From NCBI GenBank assembly GCA_028281945.1, contig JANQIW010000097.1, forward strand, positions 1 through 60,199: a stretch of DNA of 60,199 nucleotides, given 5' to 3'. The position numbers and the translations under genes were made by a program. The stretch comes from Prochloraceae cyanobacterium PL24a_bin.78. Its GTDB lineage: Bacteria > Cyanobacteriota > Cyanobacteriia > Cyanobacteriales > JANQIW01. Below, in pieces: positions 1 to 8,255 of this stretch. The notes under the pieces were generated by a model. It saw nothing but the letters and a program-made list of their open reading frames with translations, made no database searches and was not told the DNA's origin. Position 1 is the first letter of the stretch. Each line of letters begins with the position of its first letter.

Positions 1-93
1 TTATTTCGAGCACTTTTTAAACAGTTAATAACATTAATCCCTTGGTTAAATCAACATGGTTTTGATTTATGTTTAATCAGGTGCAAGATCTGA
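1..93 (+). CDS. possible C-terminal end of a gene entering the window
   Basis: Frame 1 is open from the first base to a TGA at 91-93 and would encode about 30 residues ending in ...LNQHGFDLCLIRCKI. Leu/Phe/Ile content and codon use look like coding sequence, but the piece is too short to assign to a family. It would run convergent with, and overlap by 17 bases, the 3' end of the DUF3226 pseudogene. It could equally be chance open frame in AT-rich DNA. Confidence 0.25.
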   Translation, partial: LFRALFKQLITLIPWLNQHGFDLCLIRCKI

Positions 94-777
94 GTAAAAA
101 GTTTTTAAGATCATCAAATACAGGATTATCCCAGTCAAAATAACCTTTTTTTGCAGCTTCCCCAAGACGTAGATTAGGTTTTTTTCTAGATGCTAAATAT
201 GCTCCTATTTTAGCTTTATAAATATTATTAGGTAAAGCAATATTTTGTGTTTCCATACATCGAAAAAAATCATCAATACAATTCATAATGGGATCGTTAT
301 TAATAGATTGTAAGCAAAGAGTTTCAAGCATTCCAGCATTATAACAATCTGGTAAAATAAATATTGAAATAGCAGGTTTTCCATTAGTTTTTACTTTCAC
401 ATTAGATGGTATATCAAAATTGACTTTTTTTAAAGAATTACAAATAGAATCCATTGCTGAATTAGCTTCCTTTTTCTCTGCATCACGGATAATTCCTAAA
501 GAAATAATTTCTCTGCATCACGGATAATTCCTAAAGAAATAACCTTCTTAAATCCTGGAGTAATTTTTAAAGTTCTTAAATAAGTTGTAAAATCTTTAAT
601 GCCTCCAAAATTGCGAATTTCAATATTTTCTAACAAACTTAATTCTTGAAGAATAGCTTTAAAAAAACCAAAAGCATCTCTGCCTTCTACTAATAATAAT
701 TTCTCAGATTTAATTGGCGATTTAGATTGAGGATATTGTAAATCATTAGGAAAATTGTTAGATACTTTGGAAGTCAT
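77..777 (-). pseudogene. DUF3226 (TOPRIM/OLD-nuclease-like) gene split by a 35-bp tandem duplication
   Basis: Two frames are halves of one protein. The N-terminal half starts at 777, contains LLVEGRDAFGFF and runs to GIIRDAEK, the E...DxE-type acidic motifs of a TOPRIM-like DUF3226 protein. It then reads LFL-stop. The C-terminal half (454 to 77) holds the family's distal motifs KAKIGAYLASRKKP and LGEAAKKGYFDWD. Removing one copy of the 35-bp repeat at 473-542 joins them as ...RDAEK-KEANSA-MDSICNS..., about 221 residues, near the family's usual length. The start ATG overlaps the stop of the upstream ATPase gene (TAATG), so the two were translationally coupled. As read, the TOPRIM active site is separated from the rest and the product is probably non-functional. 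An assembly error is the main alternative. Confidence 0.8.
473..542. repeat. 35-bp perfect tandem duplication inside the DUF3226 gene
   Basis: Bases 473-507 and 508-542 are identical and adjacent, beginning tttctctgcatc and ending aaagaaataa. Since 35 is not a multiple of three, the second copy shifts the frame and produces a stop after RDAEKLFL. The two copies carry no differences, so the event is recent or is an assembly artefact. Loss of one copy by slippage would restore the gene. Confidence 0.95.
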
Positions 778-1862
778 TAACGCACCTCAAATCCTTTTTT
801 AATTGCCATCTCAAGGATTTCTGGCTCGTAAGTTAAAACTTCAATTTCATTATCATTAACTCGCTCTAATCGATGATAAAGAAAGTCATTTTTGTCACTT
901 TCAAAAAACGCTTTATGGGCTGCTTGAATACAATCCCAACTATGGGTAGTGGCAAAGATTTGAGTATTAGAGCGACGGGCAATATCTGCAATAGCTAACC
1001 AAATATCTCTCATGGTTGAGTAATGCAATCCATTCTCTATTTCATCAATTAAAACTATACCATTGGGAAGATTGGCAATGGCTAAAATAATAGATAATAA
1101 ATGAGATATTCCTTCTCCCATCAAATTAATTGGTATTAATTCTTTTTTACCAATATCGCAAGCAATTATGGATCTTCCTCCTTGTATAAGGATACTTATT
1201 CTTTTAATTTTTGGCTCAATTAATTGTAAACTTTGTAATACTTCATCTTGGCGATTATGACGTTCTAAATTACTAAAATATTCTGCATTTTGTTGGCTAA
1301 GATCTATCATTACTGGAATCAATGTTACATTGTAAAATGTTTTTAGATGATCTATTTTTTTATCAACTTGAAGCTTACCATCAGGCATAATTAAAAGACT
1401 ACAATTTTGAAATTCTTCCTTTCCTTCTTGATAGTTTAGGGTTAATTGTCGATAATTTTTTTTTGCAGTTATGGAACTAGAATAGTTAATATTTGTAATA
1501 TTAGGACTATCTAATTCTAATAGATTAGGTCTGTCTCCTGTTTCTAATTTAATTATTAAAGAACGCTCAATATTATTTTCATCTTCAGTTATAAATTCAA
1601 TATTTTGATCAATATTTTTATCGAAAAATAACCACCCAAAAATAGCTTCTGCATCTACTTTATTAGGTTGATTTATACCACGTAAGGAATTAACATTTAA
1701 AGTTAATTCAGGAATATAATGTCCGATATGAAGAAATAAAGCTTCTAGAATTGAGGTTTTACCCACATTATTCATACCGCCGATTAAATTTAATTGTTCT
1801 AAAGGTTTAATCTTAAAAGATTGAAAACAGCGAAAATTTTTGATCGTAAATGATTTAAACAT
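777..1862 (-). CDS. AAA family ATPase (OLD/SMC-like, AAA_15/AAA_21 type)
   Basis: A 361-residue ATPase of the ABC/SMC-like AAA class. It opens with FKSFTIKNFRCF and a Walker A GGMNNVGKTS at about residues 28-37. An ABC-signature-like GEGISHLL lies near 247-254, Walker B GIVLIDEIENGLH at about 268-280, and the switch histidine in FATTHSWD near 303-310. Such ATPases pair with TOPRIM nucleases in the OLD family and in two-gene antiphage systems of the Gabija and PARIS type. Here the gene is directly coupled (TAATG) to a DUF3226 TOPRIM gene, which supports an ATPase-nuclease pair. The ATPase frame is intact while its partner is broken, so the pair is probably inactive at present. The defence role is inferred from family and context, not shown. 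Confidence 0.8.
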   Translation of the reverse strand: MFKSFTIKNFRCFQSFKIKPLEQLNLIGGMNNVGKTSILEALFLHIGHYIPELTLNVNSLRGINQPNKVDAEAIFGWLFFDKNIDQNIEFITEDENNIERSLIIKLETGDRPNLLELDSPNITNINYSSSITAKKNYRQLTLNYQEGKEEFQNCSLLIMPDGKLQVDKKIDHLKTFYNVTLIPVMIDLSQQNAEYFSNLERHNRQDEVLQSLQLIEPKIKRISILIQGGRSIIACDIGKKELIPINLMGEGISHLLSIILAIANLPNGIVLIDEIENGLHYSTMRDIWLAIADIARRSNTQIFATTHSWDCIQAAHKAFFESDKNDFLYHRLERVNDNEIEVLTYEPEILEMAIKKGFEVR

Positions 1863-2230
1863 TTTATTAATACTTTTGCTAAATACTTTTCTTAAATACC
1901 TAGGATGGATATTTCTATTATATTGCCCAATGATACTGATCGATGATATTTCTCAAACCTCAAGAGTATCAACTATCAATGGTAGATAATGGTGATTAGG
2001 CTTAAATCTTCACAAATGTTAACTGTTAAGACCTTACTTATTGGCAAAAAAAAATGTTATCATTAAAACATATCAGCGATCCCTATAGCTAATTCATAGT
2101 GAATTTAAGGATTTAAACCTCGATCGCTTGAAATTAAGAAAGTAAATTTAGAAAAGATTGATAGTAAAAGTTATCAAAATAATCAAGAGAAAATCGAGTT
2201 AAAAATAATTGATTCAGAAGGTGATGAATC
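1863..2230. other. AT-rich intergenic stretch with possible gene remnants
   Basis: Short open pieces occur on the + strand at about 2100-2234 (for example ...EIKKVNLEKIDSKSYQNNQ..., ending at TGA 2232-2234). They lack a normal start and shift frame near 2150, as expected of a degraded reading frame. No family was recognised. The promoter of the minus-strand ATPase should lie near 1863-1960. Confidence 0.3.
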
Positions 2231-2377
2231 ATGATAAAAATACTCATTAAATATCTACTAGTATTAAGTAGAAATACTCTGAATATTTCCATCTTAATAT
2301 TGTTAGTTTTTCTGTGGCCTATTTCTGTAGTAATTTATTGTAGTGATAGGATTTTGAGGAATTTATCCAAGTTATAG
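2231..2377 (+). CDS. possible 48-residue single-pass membrane protein
   Basis: An ATG at 2231 opens a 48-codon frame (MIKILIKYLLVLSRNTLN..., stop TAG 2375-2377). It has one strongly hydrophobic segment at about residues 18-38 flanked by basic residues. A GAAGG lies nine bases before the ATG, a plausible ribosome binding site. The ATG also overlaps the TGA of the degraded upstream frame (ATGA), so it could be the tail of a decayed operon. No family was recognised. Hydrophobic frames arise easily by chance in AT-rich DNA, so this is tentative. Confidence 0.3.
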   Translation: MIKILIKYLLVLSRNTLNISILILLVFLWPISVVIYCSDRILRNLSKL

Positions 2378-2742
2378 CTTAAGGATAGAAATCTAAACAA
2401 TTATCTGAAGCAATTTATATAGTAAAGAGAATTACCCTGTTGAAATAGAAATACTTTTGACTCTCTGTAATTGAATAGGTAAAAAGTGGCAACCTTACCT
2501 AAAATTAGAAAAGTACAATTGCATATTTTAATGTTGATACTTAAATCGTAATTTTGTTTTTTTGATTTGAATTTAATGTTTAATAATTAAGATCTAAGTA
2601 ATCAGACTAACCAAAGTAATTATTGCTTTAAATTTTGTCATTGCAAATTAGATACTCAAGGATAAATCTATTTGAATTTGAGACATTCTCTTTACAGTTA
2701 ATTTGTAGTTTAGAACAAATTTATTGATTTGTTTTAATTTAA
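2378..2742. other. intergenic, nothing recognised
   Basis: AT-rich sequence between the small membrane frame and the 3' end of the DUF4327 gene. I see no extended reading frame, repeat or clear hairpin. Confidence 0.4.
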
Positions 2743-2964
2743 TTAATCGCAACTCCATTCTTCGTGAGCAAGTAAATCGATGAGAGAATCTCTAAGTAAA
2801 AAATCGTATTTTTCTAACTCACATTCTACCAAAGACCATTGTTTAGCAGGAATATACTGACAGAGAGTATAAATGGGTTGTTGTCGTGTCAAAGCACCTT
2901 TTTCTACTAATTGACGTGCTTCATCTTTGATGGAATCAATCGTATATCGAGCAGTTGTAAGCAT
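2743..2964 (-). CDS. DUF4327 family protein (cyanobacterial, unknown function)
   Basis: A 73-residue protein with the conserved pattern of the cyanobacterial DUF4327 family: Y(S/T)IDxIxDEARQLVxKG near residues 7-23, RQQPIYTLCQYIP near 27-39, then WxxVECELExxDFLLRD and a closing HEEW. Length and motifs match family members from end to end. The start is supported by an AGGGGG ribosome binding site eight or so bases before the ATG on the minus strand. Function is unknown. The gene stands alone, with more than 700 bases of non-coding sequence on either side. Confidence 0.85.
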   Translation of the reverse strand: MLTTARYTIDSIKDEARQLVEKGALTRQQPIYTLCQYIPAKQWSLVECELEKYDFLLRDSLIDLLAHEEWSCD

Positions 2965-3454
2965 AATGCACCCCCTTTTCTGGATTTTGAGAGTAAAACT
3001 TAAAATTTAAGACTTTAAAATTAGTTTGTCTTAGAAGTTAGGAAAACATTGATTCAGTATAGCTAAAATGTTAACTAGATTACTAGTTTAATTATTAATA
3101 GTTTTGGGATTTTATAAGTCATTTTGTTTACATTTATTCATCTTTTTAAAGATATATAAAGAAGGATAAAAAGGCTTAATTTATCTTAAATTTAATGAGA
3201 TACCATTCAATACTGTTGATTTAATTATATTTAGCTTTTTTAAAGAGAAAGTAAGCTTGAATTTCATTGTTACATTTTGGTTTTAAGAGGAGCAATTTTT
3301 GATACAAAACTTCAAAATATGTTATGGTTTTTGATTTTTATTATGATTAATTAATTGATGGTGATTGTAAATATTTATAAATAAGATTAAATTATATTGA
3401 TATAGTTTCAATTTAATTAAATAAGTTAAGAGAAGAATTTGAAAATAAAAATAA
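2965..3454. other. long AT-rich leader/intergenic region
   Basis: No coding frame was recognised between the DUF4327 start and the hairpin behind the alcohol-dehydrogenase remnant. The promoter of the DUF4327 gene is expected in the part nearest 2965. I could not pick out a convincing -35/-10 pair. Confidence 0.35.
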
Positions 3455-3471
3455 GCCTTAAAAAATAAGGC
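3455..3471 (-). terminator. intrinsic terminator-like hairpin behind adhE and the ADH remnant
   Basis: GCCTTA (3455-3460), a five-base A loop and TAAGGC (3466-3471) form a 6-bp stem. On the minus strand it is followed by TTATTTTTATTTTC, a U-rich tail. It lies 45 bases after the remnant's TAA, where transcription coming through adhE would end. The stem is short, so it is probably a modest terminator. Confidence 0.5.
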
Positions 3472-3515
3472 CCAATAGTTTTGAAAATATCAATTAATTA
3501 GTAAAAATTCAAGAT

Positions 3516-3720
3516 TTATTGCTCAATTTGGAAAACAATCCTACCATTAACTTTACTATTTTATAAGACGATGGAAAACGTGATTAATAGCCTCTAATGC
3601 TTGAATTTCAAGAGTTGGTTTAACTATTCCTTGTGAAAGAAATTGTGAATATTCTTGTAAATCCTAACGAATACCAAAAGTAGAACCACAAATAGTAATT
3701 CCCTTAATTAGTATTTGCAT
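3516..3720 (-). pseudogene. C-terminal remnant of a zinc-dependent alcohol dehydrogenase
   Basis: Starting six bases after the adhE stop, the minus strand reads LIKGITICGSTFGIR-stop-DLQEYSQF, then GIVKPTLEIQALEAINHVFHRLIK. After a frameshift it continues SKVNGRIVFQIEQ-stop (TAA 3516-3518). This is the familiar end of medium-chain zinc alcohol dehydrogenases (...KGITIRGSxVGTRxDLxE... to ...GKVNGRIVxxx). It carries one internal stop (TAG) and one frameshift, and the first roughly 250 residues with the catalytic zinc ligands are missing. It is therefore a decayed gene that once followed adhE, or was partly replaced by it. The pattern is clear, but the family match is from memory. Confidence 0.75.
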
Positions 3721-3726
3721 TTAAAT

Positions 3727-6399
3727 TTACATGGTTTTTACTTCTTTTACATCAGTTTCTTCTGTTTCTAATTCAGAATGATATAAGGCTGAATCAAGAC
3801 GACAACCACGATAAGCCAGTATATACAACTCTTTTAAATCCCTAATCAAAGGATATCTAGGATTTGCACCAGTACATTGATCGTCAAATGCTTGCTCTGC
3901 TAATTCTTCTACTGATTCATAGAAAGCTTGATCATCTTTTGAAAGTACTTCTTTTATGGTTAAAGGAATTCCAATTTCTGCCTTCAAATTCTCAATGACA
4001 TCTACTAATCTTTCTATTTTTTCATCTTCATTTTTACCACCTAAACCTAAATAATCTGCTATAGAAGCATAACGCCATTTAGCATTCGGATATTTATACT
4101 GGGGGAAAATTGCTTGTTTAAAAGGTATATCAGTGGCATTATAACGAATCACATGGGAAATCATTAGGGCATTAGCTAAACCATGGGGTACGTGAAATGT
4201 AGAACCTAGCTTATGGGCCAAGGAATGACAAATCCCTAAAAAGGCATTGGCAAAAGCCATTCCCGCAATGGTGGCGGCATAATGGACTTTTTCTCGCGCA
4301 ACTGGATCATTTGCTCCATTTTTATAGGCACTGGGTAAATATTCTATTAATAATTTAATAGCTTCTAATGCCAATCCATTAGTAAATTCGGTCGCATAGA
4401 CGGATATATATGCTTCTAAAGCATGGGTTAGTGCGTCAATTCCTCCAAAAGCTGTGAGACTTTTAGGCATATTCATGACTAATTCTGGATCTACAATGGC
4501 AATATTAGGGGTAAGGGCGTAATCTGCTAGAGGGTATTTGATCCCTGTTCGATCGTCAGTTACCACCGCAAAAGGAGTTACTTCAGAGCCTGTGCCTGAT
4601 GTAGTAGGAATTGCTACCATAATAGCTTTTTGACCTAAAGTTGGTAATTCATAGACCCGCTTGCGAATATCCATGAAACGAGTAGCTATTCCTTCAAATT
4701 CGATTTCAGGATGTTCATACATTAGCCACATAACTTTAGCCGCATCCATGGGTGAACCACCACCAACGGCAATTAGCACATCAGGCTTAAAACTATTTAG
4801 TAATGCTAATCCTTTATTTATAGTAGTTAAAGATGGATCTGGTTCTACTTCATAGAAAATATCATGTTTAATGCCTATGTCTTCTAATACTCTTTCAATT
4901 TCTTTAGTAATTCCTAAATCATAAAGACCTTTATCTGTTACTATAAAAGCTCTTTCTTTACCAACTAAATCCTTTAAAGCAATAGGTAAACAACCATATT
5001 TAAAGTAAATTTTTGGGGGAATTCTAAACCAAAGCATATTCTCTCGACGTTGGGAAACTGTTTTGATATTCAATAAATGTTGCGGTCCAACGTTCCCACT
5101 AATAGAATTACCTCCCCAACTACCACACCCTAAAGTGAGAGAAGGATCTAAACGGAAGTTATATAAATCCCCAATTGCCCCTTGAGAAGACGGAGTATTA
5201 ATTAATACCCTAGAAGTCTCTACCTTCTCTTCAAATTTTTGGATATGCTCATGATTAGCAGGAGAGGTGTAAAGAACAGCAGTATGGCCATGTCCTCCTA
5301 ATTCAATTAATTTTTCGGCTTTATCGATAGCTTCGGTAAAATTGCTAGCTCGATACATTGCTAAGACAGGGGACAATTTTTCCAGAGAAAAAACTTCATC
5401 TTTGCCAATAGCATCCACTTCTCCAATAATTACTTTAGATTCTTTGGGAATAGAAATCCCTCCTAATGCGGCAATTTTTTCTACAGATTGACCTACTATT
5501 TCTGGATTTAAACGCCCATTAATGATAATTTTTTCACTTACTTTACTAATTTCTTCTTGATTTAAAAAATAAGCTCCCCGTTGTTTGAATTCTGTTTTTA
5601 CGGCTTCATAAACTTGATCTACTACTATGACTGATTGTTCTGAAGCACAAATCATACCATTATCAAAAGTTTTACTCAAAATAATAGAAGATACTGCCAT
5701 TTGTAAATCACAACTCTCATCTATGACAGCAGGAGTATTCCCTGCTCCTACTCCTAAAGAAGGATTACCAGATGAATAAGCAGCTTTTACCATTCCCGGT
5801 CCTCCTGTTGCTAAAATTAATTTCACATCAGGATGCTGCATTAAACCTTGGGATAATTCTAATGTTGGTTCTTCAATCCAACCAATAATTCCCTCTGGTG
5901 CACCTGCTTCTACTGCAGCTTTAAGAACAACTTTGGCGGCTTCAATAGTACATTTTTTGGCACGAGGATGAGGAGAAAAAATAATGGCGTTACGGGTTTT
6001 TAGTGCTAGTAATGCTTTAAAAACTGCTGTTGATGTTGGATTTGTGGTGGGAATAATTCCTGCAACTATACCTACTGGTTCAGCTATTTTCTGATAACCA
6101 TAAGATATATCCGATTCTATTATACCACAGGTTTTTTCTTGTTTATATTTGTTATAGATGTATTCTGAAGCAAAGTGATTTTTGATAACTTTATCTTCGA
6201 TAATTCCCATTCCTGTTTCATCTACAGCAAGTTTTGCTAGAGGAATACGAGCGGCGTTTGCTGCTAATGCTGCATATTTAAATATTTTATCTACCTGTTC
6301 TTGTGTATAAGTTGCGTATTGTTCTTGTGCTTTTTTTACTCTTTCTACTAGATTTTCTAGAATAGAATTCTCTGTTTTATTCTTTATTGTGGTTGTCAT
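3727..6399 (-). CDS. adhE: bifunctional acetaldehyde-CoA / alcohol dehydrogenase
   Basis: An 890-residue fusion with the usual AdhE length and order. The N-terminal aldehyde dehydrogenase domain (about 1-440) reduces acetyl-CoA to acetaldehyde and has its catalytic cysteine in NGMICASEQS (C251). The C-terminal iron-dependent alcohol dehydrogenase (about 450-880) reduces acetaldehyde to ethanol. It carries the nucleotide-binding GGGSPMDAAK and the iron-ligand region GIDALTHALEAY ... ICHSLAHKLGSTFHVPHGLAN. AdhE acts in NADH-dependent mixed-acid/ethanol fermentation and assembles into spirosomes in other bacteria. It occurs in only some cyanobacteria, so this strain probably ferments stored glycogen in dark anoxia. 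An alcohol-dehydrogenase remnant follows directly on the same strand. Confidence 0.97.
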   Translation of the reverse strand: MTTTIKNKTENSILENLVERVKKAQEQYATYTQEQVDKIFKYAALAANAARIPLAKLAVDETGMGIIEDKVIKNHFASEYIYNKYKQEKTCGIIESDISYGYQKIAEPVGIVAGIIPTTNPTSTAVFKALLALKTRNAIIFSPHPRAKKCTIEAAKVVLKAAVEAGAPEGIIGWIEEPTLELSQGLMQHPDVKLILATGGPGMVKAAYSSGNPSLGVGAGNTPAVIDESCDLQMAVSSIILSKTFDNGMICASEQSVIVVDQVYEAVKTEFKQRGAYFLNQEEISKVSEKIIINGRLNPEIVGQSVEKIAALGGISIPKESKVIIGEVDAIGKDEVFSLEKLSPVLAMYRASNFTEAIDKAEKLIELGGHGHTAVLYTSPANHEHIQKFEEKVETSRVLINTPSSQGAIGDLYNFRLDPSLTLGCGSWGGNSISGNVGPQHLLNIKTVSQRRENMLWFRIPPKIYFKYGCLPIALKDLVGKERAFIVTDKGLYDLGITKEIERVLEDIGIKHDIFYEVEPDPSLTTINKGLALLNSFKPDVLIAVGGGSPMDAAKVMWLMYEHPEIEFEGIATRFMDIRKRVYELPTLGQKAIMVAIPTTSGTGSEVTPFAVVTDDRTGIKYPLADYALTPNIAIVDPELVMNMPKSLTAFGGIDALTHALEAYISVYATEFTNGLALEAIKLLIEYLPSAYKNGANDPVAREKVHYAATIAGMAFANAFLGICHSLAHKLGSTFHVPHGLANALMISHVIRYNATDIPFKQAIFPQYKYPNAKWRYASIADYLGLGGKNEDEKIERLVDVIENLKAEIGIPLTIKEVLSKDDQAFYESVEELAEQAFDDQCTGANPRYPLIRDLKELYILAYRGCRLDSALYHSELETEETDVKEVKTM

Positions 6400-6562
6400 A
6401 TTTTACCTAACACTAATTATTTGATTAGTCTCTTTATCTATTAATTAATATAGCTTATTTTTTCTATTCCTGGTTATCTTAAATTATTAAATTTAAGTTA
6501 ATTAATTAAATATTTAAATAACTAAACAAACTTATAACTTTTTATTATTTTTATTCAATTTA

Positions 6563-7021
6563 TTAGTTAACAAGTAAATTAAATTCTTTTAATGCTGGAA
6601 TAAAATTATGGTTTTCATGACTAGAGCGAGTTAATTTAATTAAGGCAAAACGTTGTAAGGGAGTTAATTTTTGCCATTGTGCTAAAGTAATTTCTATGTT
6701 GAATTCTGATGCTTTTTCTTGAATTTGAATGGGTATTATTTCTAAATTCATCCAAGGAGGATTATTATCTATTGGTAATTCTTTAGCAGGTGATCCTGTT
6801 TTTTCTATAATTAGATTTTGTAGAAATTCTCCATAGGCTTTGCTTTCTTCAATAGAATTACATGGTAATGTAACAAGTTTTTGTTTTTCTAATTCGCTAA
6901 ATTGATTCCAATGAGTTAATTTTAATTTAACTCTACAAGTATCTAGTTTCATTCTCACGATCATGGGAATACAACGGAGGGAATCTACAAAATCTGCTTC
7001 AAATTTAAAGAAGTAACTCAT
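6563..7021 (-). CDS. narM: nitrate-reductase-associated protein (NarM-like)
   Basis: 152 residues matching the Nitr_red_assoc family along its length: FKFEADFVDSLRCIPMIVR at about residues 6-24, then LDTCRVKLKLTHWNQFS near 27-43, TGSPAKELP near 75-83, and a C-terminal block with ITLAQWQKLTPLQRFALIKL. In Synechococcus, NarM is needed for an active ferredoxin-dependent nitrate reductase, probably in cofactor insertion or maturation. No other nitrate-assimilation gene lies in this window. The downstream flank is filled with pseudogenes, so the gene stands alone. The family call is firm; the gene symbol rests on recalled homology. Confidence 0.8.
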   Translation of the reverse strand: MSYFFKFEADFVDSLRCIPMIVRMKLDTCRVKLKLTHWNQFSELEKQKLVTLPCNSIEESKAYGEFLQNLIIEKTGSPAKELPIDNNPPWMNLEIIPIQIQEKASEFNIEITLAQWQKLTPLQRFALIKLTRSSHENHNFIPALKEFNLLVN

Positions 7022-7067
7022 ATATTTAAAAAATATTTTATCTGTTTTTAATTTATTTTCAATCTAT

Positions 7068-7264
7068 TTATTTACCTTTTTGATTTTGCTTCATGGGTGC
7101 GACTTCTGGTAAATCTTCTAATTGTGCTAAAGATTCTATTATTTTACTTTTTTTTAATAATAAAAATCTGCAAAAATATAAAAAGCTTCTTGATCATTTT
7201 GATTAGTTAAAATATAATCTCGTAATTCTTGATCAGTCATCGATTCAAAATTGTTTTTTGTCAT
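7068..7264 (-). pseudogene. frameshifted DUF6887-like gene
   Basis: An ATG at 7264 begins MTKNNFESMTDQELRDYIL... with NDQEAFYIFADFY, the pattern of the short cyanobacterial DUF6887 proteins (MTxxNFexMtxxELrxYvLxxxxDxEAF). The frame then hits a stop in a T-rich run (7150-7165). A shift of frame resumes coding as KKSKIIESLAQLEDLPEV and ends at TAA 7068-7070. Loss or gain of a base in the homopolymer would explain it. DUF6887 genes usually follow a DUF6888 gene, which is also present here in broken form. Assignment is from recalled motifs. Confidence 0.6.
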
Positions 7265-7272
7265 GAATAAAA

Positions 7273-7454
7273 TTATTTTTTTCCGAATATATCTATGGTA
7301 ATAATGGTTTCTTCTCCAGCCAAAATAAAATATTTTGTGTACGCTGATCTAAACGAATTAAGTAAATTGGTAAATACATCTGTGTTAATTGTTGACATAC
7401 TAAAAAACATTCAAGAGTTTGAGTATAATTTGGTACATTAGGGTTTGTTGTCAA
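7273..7454 (-). pseudogene. frameshifted DUF6888-like gene
   Basis: From a probable TTG at 7454 the minus strand reads TQTLECFLVCQQLTQMYLPIYLIRLDQRTQNI, which matches the DUF6888 pattern (xxCxxVCQxLxxxYxPIxLxRxDxRTxxI). It then changes frame after a TTTT run near 7327 and continues ILAGEETIITIDIFGKK-stop (7273-7275). A one-base indel therefore separates the ILAGE block from the rest. It lies eight bases upstream of the broken DUF6887 gene, the usual order of the pair. Function of the pair is unknown. Confidence 0.6.
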
Positions 7455-7841
7455 AGTTTTTACTGAGTCAGTTTTTGAAATAATTTAATCATTTGATAAC
7501 ATTATATCACATTTTTCAACTTAAAAATATTTAAAAGAAAATGACAAAATACCTAGGCGAGGTTTCACATTATAGCAAGAATTATTGCTAATTTTTATTA
7601 GTAACTATTGTTAGTAAATCTTTTGACTTATACTAAAATATCAAATAGATTTTACACTATTGCATATAAGTCATGGTTTTTTAGTTTTTAGTTACAAAAA
7701 GATAAATTTTGAAATGGTTATTATTATTGGTTATTAATACTTAAAAATAAGCGAGTTACATAAAATTTCTGTTAAATTTGTTACTAATTTTGGAAAACGG
7801 TCATATTATTAACAAAGTAATATTTATGACAAAGGAACAAC
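7455..7841. other. intergenic region upstream of a secreted-protein gene
   Basis: AT-rich, with no coding frame recognised. A TTGACT at about 7622-7627 could be a -35 element for the + strand gene at 7842, but I see no good -10 at the right spacing. The AAGGA at 7833-7837 is the gene's ribosome binding site. Confidence 0.35.
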
Positions 7842-8255
7842 ATGATGAAATTTACAAAAGCTTTAGTTCTATTAGCAACAATTACACCTCTTCTAGCTGG
7901 AATTAGAAGCAATGATTTCGTCCAAGCGCAAGAAACTTTAGATGTAGAATCCAAGCCAGAATCCATCGAAAGTCGAGGCATTATCAATCCAACCGAGACT
8001 AATTTTCCTGATTTATCATTAGAAGAAAAACAATTAGTGGAAAATTCTTTACAGAAAAATAATTGTGCTCTTTATTATTATGGAATCAATTGTGTTTATG
8101 GTAATGCAGGCAACAAACTTAGAATGGAAAGAGAAATTGCTAAGGGTGATGCTAGGCCTTTTACAGGAGATGGAAGTCTTTTAGATTCATATATTGATAG
8201 AGTGGGAATGGATTATACAATGAAAGAATTAGAAAGGTTACATATTGATTATTAA
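7842..8255 (+). CDS. small secreted protein of unknown function
   Basis: 137 residues. The first 30 form a signal peptide: basic MMKFTK, hydrophobic ALVLLATITPLLAG, and probable cleavage after FVQA. The mature part is acidic, has two cysteines about eight residues apart (NNCALYYYGINCVYG) that could form a disulphide, and ends in a charged helix-like tail (MKELERLHIDY). AAGGA lies eight or so bases before the first ATG; either of the two adjacent ATGs could serve. No family was recognised. The flanking genes are a broken TA-like pair and a HicB pseudogene, so context gives no function. Confidence 0.75.
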   Translation: MMKFTKALVLLATITPLLAGIRSNDFVQAQETLDVESKPESIESRGIINPTETNFPDLSLEEKQLVENSLQKNNCALYYYGINCVYGNAGNKLRMEREIAKGDARPFTGDGSLLDSYIDRVGMDYTMKELERLHIDY

